Of a stretch of DNA of 64,000 nucleotides, positions 10,713 through 22,900 are shown one piece after another (positions within the stretch are counted from its first letter, which is position 1; each line of letters starts with the position of its first letter). The notes beneath the pieces are model-generated. The model had not been told where the DNA came from and ran no database searches. It saw only the letters and a list, made by a program, of their open reading frames with translations. Both the position numbers and the translations under genes were made by a program. The stretch lies in the NCBI RefSeq assembly GCF_026230105.1, contig NC_079477.1, positions 13,149,001 through 13,213,000 on the forward strand, in the 5' to 3' direction. The stretch is from Diorhabda sublineata (Eukaryota; Arthropoda; Insecta; Coleoptera; Chrysomelidae).

Positions 10713-11734
10713 ATCAAGTAATAGCAGTATTTTTATTATTATTAATTTATAAGATATGGTTGATAATAGCAAGTCTGGGGTAGTGAATTATGAGTTGAAT
10801 CTAACTCAATTTATATAAGTTATCAGGCATTATATATTCCTTGAAGAAAGCAGTGAAACTATATTATATCAATTCATAGTTTCACATCAAAATTTTTAAA
10901 ATTAATTTCAAGCCATCTGAAAACATCCGATGATTAAGTGTTTGTATTAAATTTGTTTCTAATAATATCTAGTCTATAAGTTCATATATCATAATCAGCA
11001 TAATATAATATAAAATTGAATAGCATACTAAGTTAACCAGGAGTTCGAGATGATTTAGACGTAAGGGACAAACCATGCTTAGAAACAAGCAAATGATCTA
11101 AAACTGTTATTTTGTCGAAAAAGACACATTTGAACTTATAGAGTCATACTTATAAACACAGGTATGCTACTTGAAAAGTTAAATTTTGTCGATGTACATA
11201 CTCCAAATATACCAATTTTTAATTAACACATATCCTTCAAATTACTGGATATTTCAAAATAATCTCAGAAATATTATCAAAAATTTTTATATTTTCCATC
11301 ACGAAATGTACGCTAGATATAACTTATCTAACTTATCTTCCGTTTGATTGCGGCCATGTTGTTGAAGCTACATATGTGAAATAGGCTGTGATTTTTTCAA
11401 TTTATTTTGCTAACTTTTGATAAAATTGTATCAAAATAGTAAAGTTTCGTGTACTTTGTCTAGTTAACGATCGCCATAATCATTATTCTGAAAGGATTGT
11501 TTGTAGTGTGATCAATAGAATTGAATACACTGATTAAGTATTCGCAAAATCTACTAGGAACATATACGCTGTCCATGAGAATATATAGAAGAATACAAGG
11601 CAATCAATTCTACGTCGCTCATAAGTTCATGGCCTTCCTCATACGATATCATATCGAATTTTGCTTCCATATATAGAAAATGATGTGTGTTTGCTGAATA
11701 GGATCTGGAATAGTTGGAAATTAGCTCCAGTAAT
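10713..11734. other. AT-rich spacer
   Basis: No recognisable gene or repeat. The minus-strand open stretch at 11554-11775 partly overlaps the next transposase relic on the other strand and has no family resemblance of its own. Confidence 0.4.
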
Positions 11735-12090
11735 GAGTCCCATTTCTGAATGAATGGATGTATTAATAAACACAATTGTCAAAGTTAATTTTATGTCTTT
11801 GAAAGCCACGTTGGTCGGGAAATCACCGTTAATGGCAAGCGCTATGTTATATATATTCTAAATGAGTGGTATTAAGTCAACTATCATCTCACGTTAAGAT
11901 GATTGACCTAAAAAAATTTTTCTCGTAGAGTTTTCTTGAGTCCTAATTTTATGTCTCAGCCACAAATATCAACAGCTTTTAAAGCCAATTTAACCCATGT
12001 GATCAGTCAAATACAGCTTGATTTATGCGCCAGATACTCGAAAATGTATCAAATGCTTATGACAACGCGCCGCTCTACAATACGCTTTTG
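11735..12090 (+). pseudogene. Mariner-like DDE transposase relic ('VTVNGxRY' family)
   Basis: Plus strand. One frame runs ESHF, stop, MNGCINKHNCQS, stop, FYVFESHVGREITVNGKRYV (11735-11863). This matches a large insect DDE_3-type family ('EVHFWLNGYVNKQNCRIW', 'GIIGPYFFE..GxxVTVNGxRYRxMI'); the segment between the NKQNC and FYVFE blocks is deleted. After frame changes it ends with ISTAFKANLTHVISQIQLDL and CARYSKMYQMLMTTRRS (about 11965-12075), equivalent to the closing 'TIDALKxNIxRVIAEIxPDLCxxVxENWxxRMxxCxxSRGGH'. The catalytic middle ('WFQQDGATCHT', 'RSCDLTPLDYFLWG') is missing. It is dead through stops, shifts and deletions. No TIRs were identified. Confidence 0.6.
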
Positions 12091-13430
12091 ATTCGCTAGT
12101 TTTTGACTGCTAAAATTTTTATGCTTATCCAAATTCTTCTTACTCGAGATATAGACACCATGCCATTTCAAGCTCTTTCCTAAAATAATGAATGTGTTTA
12201 TAGCGTAACGGTCTTAGTGAGATAAAGAGATCAAAAAGAGAGTAGATGAAAGCCGTCTCGAAAGAATCTTTCTAGAAATGCTTCAAGTCCTGAATTCTAT
12301 GTTAGGTGTTAGATAAAGTACATTTCTAGTATTATTTTGAAGGACATTGGTTTTTTATAAAATAAATCACTGTATTTTTAGACCACACCCTGTACATTCC
12401 AGTCAAAAGTTATAAATTTCATGTATCATGAATGAATGACAACGTTGACTGCTGTTAATATGAAAGGAAACCAAAACATAACCCTTTAGCTTGGATATTT
12501 GAGATGTTTTCGTATTCATGTGAACAAATTCTGAATACTCGCCTCCTGAAATAATAAATTTGACAAGAATTTATTTGTATTACCATATTTGATTCTCAAT
12601 ATCTCATTTTGTAATATTATAATTAATGAAAATATGAATTGTGACTGTGACAAACTACCGTATAATATATCTAAATATCACTGGCACTGTATATTTTACC
12701 AAGTTGAAATAATCAATCAACATGACTTCAAAAAACAAGTTCTTATAAACGCAAAATAATTTTATATGTGTATAATAAAATTTGGTATAATTAAAACAGC
12801 GGGATACACATCAACTCTTCACATGTTATCACATGCTGACATCCTTCTGACCATTTTTTATGATTTCGCTTCTGTTTAGTGAAACTATAATGCATTTTAC
12901 ATAAAGTGAACGCGGAGGGTTTCACGAAATTAATTTGACAGTAGTTGCGTGTCTAATGTAGGTAATCTAGTTGCTTAATGACTTATTTCGAGGGTCATAA
13001 ATTTTCACTAAAAAAACATTTGATTCAATTGTGTGATCCATATTTCATTTCAATTATAACCCTACTATGTTCTTTATTGATAAAAAAAATTGGAAGTTTA
13101 AAATAATTTATTCTCCTCTCTGGAAAATACAATGTAGATCACTTACAGCAAAGGGTAGACCCCTCCAAGAAATGAATTGTCCAGTTAAATTAGACTTAAT
13201 AACAGTGATCGGATAAAAAAAATTGACAGAGCTAAATTTCCTAGGACGCTTTGTATACAATAGTATAAATAAATTTTCAAAAGTCCCCATTAATACTATG
13301 TGTTGTAAAAAAGTTATCCAAGGTAGAAGTAAAAAATTTTTGAATTTTCCTCGAAAACTGTTATACATAAAATACAGTCCCCATTAATATTTCCTACAAA
13401 AGTGTTTACACGCTTTTTTTTCCCGAGAAT
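12091..13430. other. AT-rich spacer
   Basis: A short residue of the preceding transposase may extend to about 12130. The rest is AT-rich with no recognised motif. The minus-strand open stretch at 13108-13368 is unassigned and abuts the inverted repeat at 13431-13460. Confidence 0.4.
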
Positions 13431-13460
13431 GACCGTTTCTAAGATATCGCCGTTCTAAAA
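13431..13460 (-). repeat. Dispersed inverted repeat, left copy (TTTTAGAACGGCGATATCTT core)
   Basis: The reverse complement of this 30-bp stretch matches 14454-14483 at 24 of 30 positions, sharing TTTTAGAA and GGCGATATCTT. The pair points inward and lies on both sides of the CXC-domain relic. Confidence 0.55.
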
Positions 13461-13867
13461 CCTAAAGGATTTGCATTCTTTACAATATTCACACTTTTCC
13501 ACATATGTACATCTAGTCAGGTACTCAATACCTATAAATTGAAATGTCTTTTTTGTATTGAAATCATAAAGTTCTGATAATATATAACCAAAAGAAACTA
13601 TAATTGAACAACTCACTGCAACAAATAAAAAAGTTGCGGTTGGTGAAGATGTTGATTTGTTTGTACTACTGCACTAATTTCAAATTTGTAAACTTACCAA
13701 CATTATAGAACTTAGAAAAGCCCAACAGTACACAGAAAATATTCTTCAAATAGTTTATTTGTGTAACTGATATGCCACAATCATATTCTATTTTCAAACA
13801 CGATACATCAGCGATCTGCTGAAGAGATGAAACATCAAATTTTTTTGGAAAAAAGATTCGGTTTACT

Positions 13868-14233
13868 CCATTGAAGTAAGTACTAGAAGAAATTGACATT
13901 ACTCGTCAAACGATAATCACAAAAGGAATTCGCTTTCTCCTTAATGTTTATGGAGCTCCAAAGAAAATTGATTATATCCACAAGCAGAGCCATCTTATCA
14001 ATTCTTGCGTAATTAACATTCTATTAAGTTCAGACGTGGCTAGGAAATCAACCAAATCCCGAAAACTGGAGTTTTGAAAGCGATTCAAACTATCCTTCCA
14101 CCTGCATCGTAAAAAACTTATCAAAATATTTCTAGCAGTTGTAAAAGAGGTTGTAGTACTAAATGTGACTGAAGAAGGTTGTCATATTCACCAGTGCCTT
14201 CTAATTTGCAAGGGGATTCTTAGACTAATGTTT
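13868..14233 (+). pseudogene. Relic of a multicopy insect ORF with C-terminal CXC (tesmin/TSO1-like) domain
   Basis: Plus strand. EIDITRQTIITKGIRFLLN followed by VYGAPKKI (13889-13970) matches the '(A)GxxFLLALYGAPK' segment of a multicopy insect ORF that I recall. Next, in another frame, VQTWLGNQPNPENWSFESD (about 14031-14090) matches 'VQxWLGNxLxPExWGW'. The C-terminal stretch NISSSCKRGCSTKCD, stop, RR (about 14125-14171), then YSPVPSNLQGDS, stop, TNV, follows the CXC repeat 'CxCKxGCxxxCxCRRxxLxCSPxCxxCxGDxCxN'. Three CXC cysteines survive (CKRGCSTKC). The others are Ser, stop or Pro, several explainable by single base changes (TGC to AGC, TGT to TGA). Known CXC domains bind DNA through zinc clusters. 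In insects this combination occurs in many copies, suggesting a mobile-element passenger, which is inference. Dead copy with shifts and stops. Confidence 0.6.
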
Positions 14234-14453
14234 ATCATCAAAAGCGGAATAAGAAGAATTCGATTAAAACAGCTGAATAAAATATGAACATTGATTAAAA
14301 CTATAAATTGAATTAATAACCTCTATCAATATCGCTAATATTATGAATGAATTTTTATTTATAACAGATCGTGAACAGGCTTATATATTGGAAAATGCGC
14401 TAAATACGCCAACTCATGGGTGTTGTGGAAAATGTATTCATGTAAAATGCAGT

Positions 14454-14483
14454 TTTTAGAATGGCGATATCTTTGGAATGGCA
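14454..14483 (+). repeat. Dispersed inverted repeat, right copy
   Basis: It matches the reverse complement of 13431-13460 (24 of 30). It lies about 220 bp past the CXC relic. Confidence 0.55.
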
Positions 14484-17400
14484 GACAATTTTTATGATGT
14501 AACGTTTTGATTCGAACAATATTCTCCAAAATTACAAATCCTGGAGTTTTGGCTTTTACCTTAAATAATTCATTCAGCTCACTTGGGTGTACCCCAAGGC
14601 CTCTATAAAAATTAAGCTCGGTCGGATATTTTGTTATTTTAAATATTGTAACCGGGCTATAAGTTATTTGACTAAATTGTTAGTGATTTACACGACATGA
14701 GATAGTTCAAAATTTCGACCCAATTTGGAAATCTCTTTAAAAATCGTTGGTATTAAAATGATAGACCAATAATAATTATGATTTGACCATCCACATTATA
14801 AATTTGAAAGTAATTTTTTTTGTTGCAAACAACGATATATGAAGAATTTTCATTTAAATATCGAGTTTAAAAAATTAAATTTATATTGAGCATCAGATAA
14901 ACTGAAATATTAACTAATCTTAAATTACATTTCTTAAAAAACGGATAATTTATGTGAATTTACATTTATTAATCGAGAACGAGTTTGCAACCAAGCAATA
15001 TCGAAGTTTAACCTGATAATATGTTTGTAGTTTAAACTTGAGGAATATAGGGGGTTTTTTGAGTAGATACACGGAATAAATTATTTCCACTCTAGGGTAA
15101 TAAGTTGACTTATAGCCTGTCATCAAGTTGACTTATAAACCGTCGTCAAAAGCAATCGATACTTGGTATTTGAAAACGGTGTTAAAATATGTTGTTTACA
15201 ATGAAAACTGTTTCAACTAGCTAAACACAATAATTTTCACTCTTCTACATATTCCACATAGACGATTCTTCTTTGACGACATGCAGTTTTTTTACTTGTC
15301 GCTCCTCACAGTACATTAAATGATGTATTCTTACCGCAATTGCGGTTTATATATGCCCTCATCTTAATTCAAAGGAATTTACTTCGCAACAATTTATCTA
15401 CAAGATTTACTTGTTTTTGTTTTTTCAAAATTCGGTTTTAGTGCGTTATTAGGAGATAGGATTTTTTTCTAAATAAGCCAATTATGAAGTTGTGATTTAA
15501 GCAGTGTGGTCATGATCCCTTTAATCTTGAATGGTAACTTGGATTATACATAAACAGACATGGAGATTAGTATACATGCATTATTTATTACATTATAGAA
15601 ACCTTTTGAAATAATATCTCATATTCACTCAAACTATTTCTCAAAATCATCATTGATCATGATTACTGTTGCTTAACTGTAGAAAAAAAACATTATTCAA
15701 CTTTTTGTTTATGTAAAAACACCATTTGACCTTCCCATTTTTTCTTTATTGCTCCGTCGCCTTCTGAACAAAATCACATAATCCTAGACATTCTGTTTGA
15801 AATTATAATACTTGTAAATGCACTCAAACTGAACTATACTTTCTGAAATATTCATAAAGTGGTTGAAAATTAATTATTATTAATTAATTAATTATTATTT
15901 GTCCCATTTCAGTTATCAATTTATTTAGATGAAATATCTTTTTATACTAAACATATGACTAAATTTCCCTCGGGATTTTAAATTGAAATTTAAACTTTCG
16001 TGTCTTACAAATACACCAGTAAATTTTTTAATGGTAGTACGGTTTGATGTAATGTTTGTATAGTGTTCGAATCGAATAAGAAATGCTCTGATAATTTTTC
16101 TATCCATTTATATCTGTCTGTCTATTTCCTTTCTGATGTCGTCCTCCCCAACCCCTAGGCACAAGCGCCAGTAATGGGGGTATGTGACATATGCTACGAA
16201 TGTTTCAACTACAGTAAGAAAGAAAAAGTATGAACGACTTTCAATTATAATAAACAGTGTAGATCTTATTAAAGTAAATTATAATCAAGAAAATCTAGAG
16301 CATTGTATTTGAAATCATTTGTATTTATCAATATACTTCTCGATATAATTTTCAAATAATATTTAGGTGTTCTGAATTTAAAAGAAAACTAAAATTCCAA
16401 ATTTAATACAATTTTTTGCGTTATCTATTTCATAATCTTGAGATAAGGCTGCCAGTCTTCATTATTATCAAATTATCAACTCGCCTGCTTAACACAACTA
16501 TTTGACCAGTTGATCATAAAACTATTTCAAGACAATATCGACTCACAAGTTTATTGATAGCTCTGAGGGCCTTTTTCACAACCTATGGTAAAACTGGAGA
16601 TTAAACTATGGTTTGAACTCTAGTTGAAACCAAGAATAAACAAGATTGCTTTATTTTATTGGTCACACTTGTTATAAATATAACAAAATTTGTTCCAATA
16701 TTTATTTTTATTTAAGAAAGTTGTATATACAAAATTGAACAGAAGAAGTTGTGCAATATCTATGAAGTAGTGCTTTTGGCTTGTGAAGACATACAAAGAA
16801 GGCAAAGGAATTTAATGATGAAAATAACAGAAACAGTTTTCTTTATACAAACAAATTTGAAAAATGTGGGACAATTTATCGCTCTAGAACGAATAACTTT
16901 TTGTTTCCACGGCGCGTCTACAATGTTTATAATTGCTTCATCATCGTCGTCAAGTTCATCCAAACTTTATCCAAATAATATCGAAACCCTTTATAATATT
17001 GTAGAAATGTTAACAGTTTGAAAAAGTTTGAATCGGATCCTCAGTCTCATGTTAACTGTTAATTCTCACTTCCACGCAGAGTTTAAAATTATTTTTATCA
17101 TTGCTAAAAACTAGTGAATAAGACTTATTGCAGCAAAAATTAATTATTATTAATTCTGCAGAGATACTGAAAGTCTTTGACTGGAACCTTAAAAACCTTC
17201 TATAAGTTTTTGATTTTGGGGAATAAAAAGTCAAAGTCAAAGGGCGATATAGTCGATTTTAGTGTGGCTTGAAACTTGAGTTATACTCATTTCTTTTTCT
17301 TTTCTTGAGTTATTTAATGATGACATTTGCTGACTGTGACGGCTAGTTTCTGTTTGATACTGAACAAACCATCTTTAATTACCCGTAATATTGGGATCGA

Positions 17401-19309
17401 GCAATTTCTGCTCCCAGTTGATTATCTCAGGAACCAATAAGAACAGCTGAGAAAGAACTAATGACGCCACGCATTTGAGAAAATATGTATAGATAGAGCA
17501 GGGTTGCCACATTGTGCAGTGGGTGTGCTTATTTCAGGGTGATCTCAAGCGAGGTAAAAAGTCCCATCCGTTAAATATCAAACCTCCTACACCCAGATAT
17601 TTGATTTTACTTCGATAGAAAACAGCAGAAAACCAATTAATATAATGGGTTGTTTTGATATTCCATTTGTCGTCGTAGTCACTTTCCAAATGCCAAAATA
17701 ATATTGCGAAGGTTTCATATGAATATATTGTTATTATTTTCTATTTTACATGATAAATATGCTAGCTTATGCTTGAAAATAGTTTGACAAAACGTTGATC
17801 GCAACAAATACTTTTTGCACCAGTTTCAATCAATATTTTTTCTACGATCATACAAAATCTATGATTCCTCTCAACTTTTATGAAAAAACTTTATAAATTC
17901 TTTATAGTAATGCCTTCACAATACATACTGAGTCTACTTCATCCAAGTCTTGGGCACACAATTTTTAGAGCTCATATTGGTTCACTGTTTTATCATATAC
18001 AGAAATTCATAAAGTGGCTTCCTATGAAATTTTTTTGATGAGCTACTACAAAGTTCTTTATTATGAATGCTATTAGTTTATTTGTAAAAATTGTATTATT
18101 TCATTTTTTTATTTACTAGGTAAAGATTTTAATGACACTATATATGCTTATTCTCTTATCTCTCTTATTCTCTTATCACCAAGACTTTATATGTTATAGT
18201 CATAATTAATTATTGAATGATGATCATATTTCCATCAATCAAAGTGTTACCCAAGATAGACAGGTGTTACAGAAAAGTAATAATCTATATAAACTTCATT
18301 TTATGGAAATGTAATACGTAAACCATCAAATTATCACATAATTAATTTCAACGTAATACTTAAATGATTGCATATTACTGGCTTATATTTCCCCTCTGGT
18401 ATTGAAACGGGAGTCCCTGCTACTGAACTTGTGAGGAACGATAATCGCGTCGACGTTTCGAGGGTGAATTGTTAAAAGCTTGATAATTTTTAGTATTTGA
18501 ATGTCGTTAATCAAACATCCTTTGGCAATTCTCTGTTGTTGTTGGTCGTGATTATGCGAGCACGAATTCGAATATGAATTAATGAATAAAATGTTGGAAC
18601 GCTAAAAGCACCGAGGGATCGATATTTCTCGTCGTTTAAAAACAGTTTCAAGCTCATTAGAAATTAATTACCTGAAAGGCTTCATTTTCTAGTTCATACC
18701 GATTTACATTATTTATTGTTTATTCTTCAAGTTAACGGAGTAGTTTTAATAAAAAAATTAATAGTTATCATGAACTAAAAGCTATAGCTTCTGTAATGTG
18801 AATATAACCACATAAAATAAATGAAACACCAGGTGAACAAAGTGGTATTGGGAATACTTCGAATAAATAATTACAATTTATGTTAATTTTTTTATTGTGA
18901 ACGGTTTCCTTGGCGTGTATTATGATCTAAAAATCATAATTTCCAAACCATAAATTTTATCGAGTTTAACAGAGTACCTTTTTGTTGAAAAATCGATTGA
19001 AAAATTGATTTTTGCTATCTTTAGATCATACAGGTTCCTCTTGCAAAAATTTCGTATTGTTAACCAGATAGTAATGTAGAATTAGTTATTTCGTCAAACA
19101 CACATCATGGATACTTAATCATCCATTAAAAATTAATAATAATAACATTATAAAGAGTTTTCACAGTATCAAAGCGTATAATAAAGTTAAAGAAATGTTG
19201 TAATAGTGTTTGAATGATTTAATGTTATAGTGAGAATCGCTAAGTAGTGAATAATAGTGAAACGTTTTATAAACTAGTAGGACATTACAAGAAAATTTGA
19301 TAACTTTGC
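14484..19309. other. Long AT-rich region without recognised genes
   Basis: AT-rich filler. The plus-strand open stretch at 16749-17021 is 90 codons long and includes eight consecutive Ser codons from a TCA/TCG-rich run, but has no family resemblance. A slightly GC- and CpG-richer patch lies at about 18400-18620 (for example gataatcgcgtcgacg), with no motif I can name. No transposon ends were found. Confidence 0.45.
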
Positions 19310-19930
19310 AGGACAAGAGAAGCAAGCAGAATTTTAGAAAATCAAGACTTTGTATTCTAAATACAATAAGAATAATATAATTATAATTAAATTGAAGATG
19401 ACTGTAAAGATTATATTCAAGCTAATCCGAAATAAAACCTGAGGAATTCAAAATTAGAAGACGACACGAGTTCGTTCTCTTTTCACGACATATCTTATCC
19501 TAGCATTGAAAATACATAATCACGAGAAACATCACAAAATATCATAAAATATCAGATATCAAATCAACACGTTACTTAACATCAATTGAAGAAACTAAAA
19601 AAACATTTGGACAATATATCAAAGATTTAGTATGACTTTGGAATAAATTATGAAGAAACTAACTATATGAGTATAGAAACATTAGAAAATGGGCCAGATG
19701 ATTTGATACAAATAACGTTATAAAACAGCTAACGAAGGCTACATTGAATGTAGACGTTTGAGGATGTTAATAGTTTAAAAATATAGATGGGAGAGAACAA
19801 AAAAATTAGTAGTGTACTTGGATAAAGAAAAGGCAAATACATTCAAACTAAGTCTAAAGAATTGAAGTGCTATACATGTTACACACAATACGAATAATGA
19901 AATAGAATTGGAAAATCCCACAAAAAAACC
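19310..19930 (+). other. A-rich plus-strand stretch, possibly a decayed gag-like ORF (weak)
   Basis: The plus strand is markedly A-rich and stop-broken, but successive frames give charged, protein-like runs: LEDDTSSFSFHDISYPSIEN near 19455-19515, NYEETNYMSIETLENGPDDL near 19645-19705, and KSKELKCYTCYTQYE near 19855-19900. Polypeptides that are Lys/Glu-rich and end near a CxxC resemble retrotransposon Gag, but no zinc knuckle, protease or RT was found. Treat as a guess. Confidence 0.2.
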
Positions 19931-22900
19931 CTTAGGAATCAGAAAATCCCTTATTTAATTGTTTTTTTCCCTGTTCCTTATAATAACGATATTTACGTTG
20001 AAACGTCACTTGATGCAATGTGTCATATATTTTTTATTCATTTTTCAGTCCATTCATTGTTTCGAGATACTTCATTGGAGTTAATCAATAAGGGGAGCAA
20101 AGTGGAGCATAACTAAATATTCATTCATATTTCCAAATTAGCATTGTTAAACTCTACATAATTATATATTCTTTCTACACCTTTGATATTACGAAATTTT
20201 TATATAACTCTCAAGTTATTGAAGTATTTTACCTAAATGTTTTTAAATAATGGTAAAGCAGAGCGGGCTCTAGTCCTCCTTCTATAGTATCTCGATCGTA
20301 TAATGTATAAGACGAAGCAGAGGGTTGAAGGACCCGCGCTGGCCGGCGTTGGTTTTGAGTGACAGCACGTGATGATGGAAGTTTAGGGGTAAGTGAAAAA
20401 ACCTCTTGCCATTGAAATTTGGTTTAAAAACTGCGAATATCATCATACAGTCTTCAAGTAATTGAATTTTGACTTTAACATGTTCACAGTAAATGTTTTA
20501 AATTTCATAAATAAATTATTCTCAATAAAATTTTATTATTATTTTATTAGATGACCTCTAATATTTAGACATGCTAAGCTTGAATGTTTTTACATTAATT
20601 TTTTTATTAGATAACCAAAATAGAACTACTCTTTCGAGGTGTGTTCATAACGCTGAGTCTGATGTGTTCAAGGGGTACACAAACACACGCTTTTCCAATT
20701 GAAAGCTCCTTCTATATTTTATGATTTAAATCTGTCAGATGTACGTGGGCTTACTTATCAATGCGTCGTCAAATATGATCGAGAAATATCTATAAAATAT
20801 AAATTAGCTAGAAAGGATTAGTTCACCACTTTTCTCAAGAGGAATATTATGCTATCTAACCAGAACCAACCAGCTTAGGAAAGGCGACATCATTTTATAT
20901 AACGAACGTTGGTTTGTTTTATTCTTCCAGCTTACACTTCTGACAGTTACTTTAGTATATTTTTTCGATATGAAATTTATGTTTGTTTTGGTTTCTATAA
21001 GAAGTTTTAAATATTTTTTTATGTCTTTGTTTCTATCAGAAATCTCAAATATTTTGTTATGTTTTTGTTTCTATGTTACATACGTTTTACTGTGATTAAA
21101 TTTCTACAAAAACTTGGCCCTAGTTACCCTGTAGGATGGTTAAAGAAACCCTGCCTGTAGGGTCTTATGAGTCATATGAATGTTTACCTTATATAGTAAA
21201 TTTATTCAGTAAACTACGGATTTGTTAAAAATCTTTTATCTCAATTTATGGTCCAATTAATAAAAATTGAAATCATTGCAATAATCTTTATCCTAATAGG
21301 TGAATTGATTTGGGCAAGAAGAAGAAGAAAAAAAATGTTGATTAGATTTAGATGTGGTCAATTACATTAAATTTTTCATACGTTATTAGAGAAGTACTTG
21401 TAATTGTCATTCCAAATAATTAGGATAATGCCTGGAAATGATCATTTGGAATACACAATGGGTATTTGAAATACATAGTGTATTTAGCGAAAATTAAGAA
21501 GTTGTTGGGGCAACACAAACAGCTACAGTTATACAAATTACCTATAAAACTTAAATTCAATTTATGAGAAATTTCATACAAAGTGTAATTAATCTGAGAG
21601 GGAATAAGGATAATTTAAAATAATGATCAACTTAATTGGCACACAAAATTTGAGCCCCGATATAGTTGATTATTCTTCAAGTCCAATTGGATACTCTAAA
21701 TTTCAATATAATTGAAACTTGATATTGATACTTCAAAAGAAAGTCACCCTTATAAAATTAATTAAAATATAAAATTATTAAATTAGTATTGTAAGAGCTC
21801 CAATAATCCAAGGATTACTGACCATCCGTTATGACAACAGACTAGTGTTGAAATATTAGTGACCGCTTATATCCTGATCCTACGTTTATGATTGAGTACT
21901 CAGAAGATCTACTGTTCCAAAGTACTAAGACCGTGGACTGATATCGTAGATACAGAGATAATTAATGCATAATATTTAATTTTTTTTATATTAAAGCTTT
22001 TGTTTTAAGTATAGTGTTGAAACGAAACTGATATTATTAATATTTTGACCATCTACAAGCAAATGTTTCATATAGAATTTTATATTTTAAATACACAACT
22101 TATACATCTCGAAGTATTAGTATATTTATTCAGAGGTCATTAGTTTGGTTGCTTTTACTACAGCATGGCAAATGTGTGTACCACCTGTTGCTTCTCACAC
22201 CTTGCTACCTTGATGTGTAATCCGTCTTGTAGTTTTATTTTTTGATTGTACAAATTTGAACAGACGCAAATACGCTTAAAAATATAGTGTATCAGTTGGA
22301 AATAGTTTTCATGCTGTGAAATGGAGAGAATATTTTAATGTCATAACAAAGATTTCATCATGTATGTTCGAGGAGTTTATTGGTTTTTAGAGCTTGAGGA
22401 GTGTTAACAAGTCATTATATTTTGACGCAATATCCTTCATACAAAAATTTGATGGAAGATGGAAATAAATTGGTTGTGTAATGATTGGTAGTATGCTATT
22501 CTATTTATAAGATTCTTTTCTTCACATTGATCAGTTGTTTATTTGTTCGGGAGTGAATCCGAAATCTCACGACACAAATTTTATTTGACTTTTGAGATAA
22601 GTACTTAAAATTTTACTCAACTGCATAAATACTTAATTTTGGGGCTTAATATGCCGCTAATCATTTTTAAATTTAATGTATATTATTGCATTCTTATTAC
22701 AGGGTATTTGTGTTTGGATAGGGGATTTATTCTTTGAACAATATTTCTGTTTATGCTTTTATAAGAATAATTCTGTTTAATAATACACAATCATCAATAA
22801 ATTTTCTAGCAATGTAAAAGGCCAGTTAAATTTATTTGAATGATAACAGGAAGAAAAGAATTTGCATATGGTGTTATTCATTAATTTAGATTAAAAAAGT

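Noticed and set aside
11554..11775. 73-codon minus-strand ORF
   Set aside because: No homology recognised, and its upstream end overlaps a transposase relic on the other strand.
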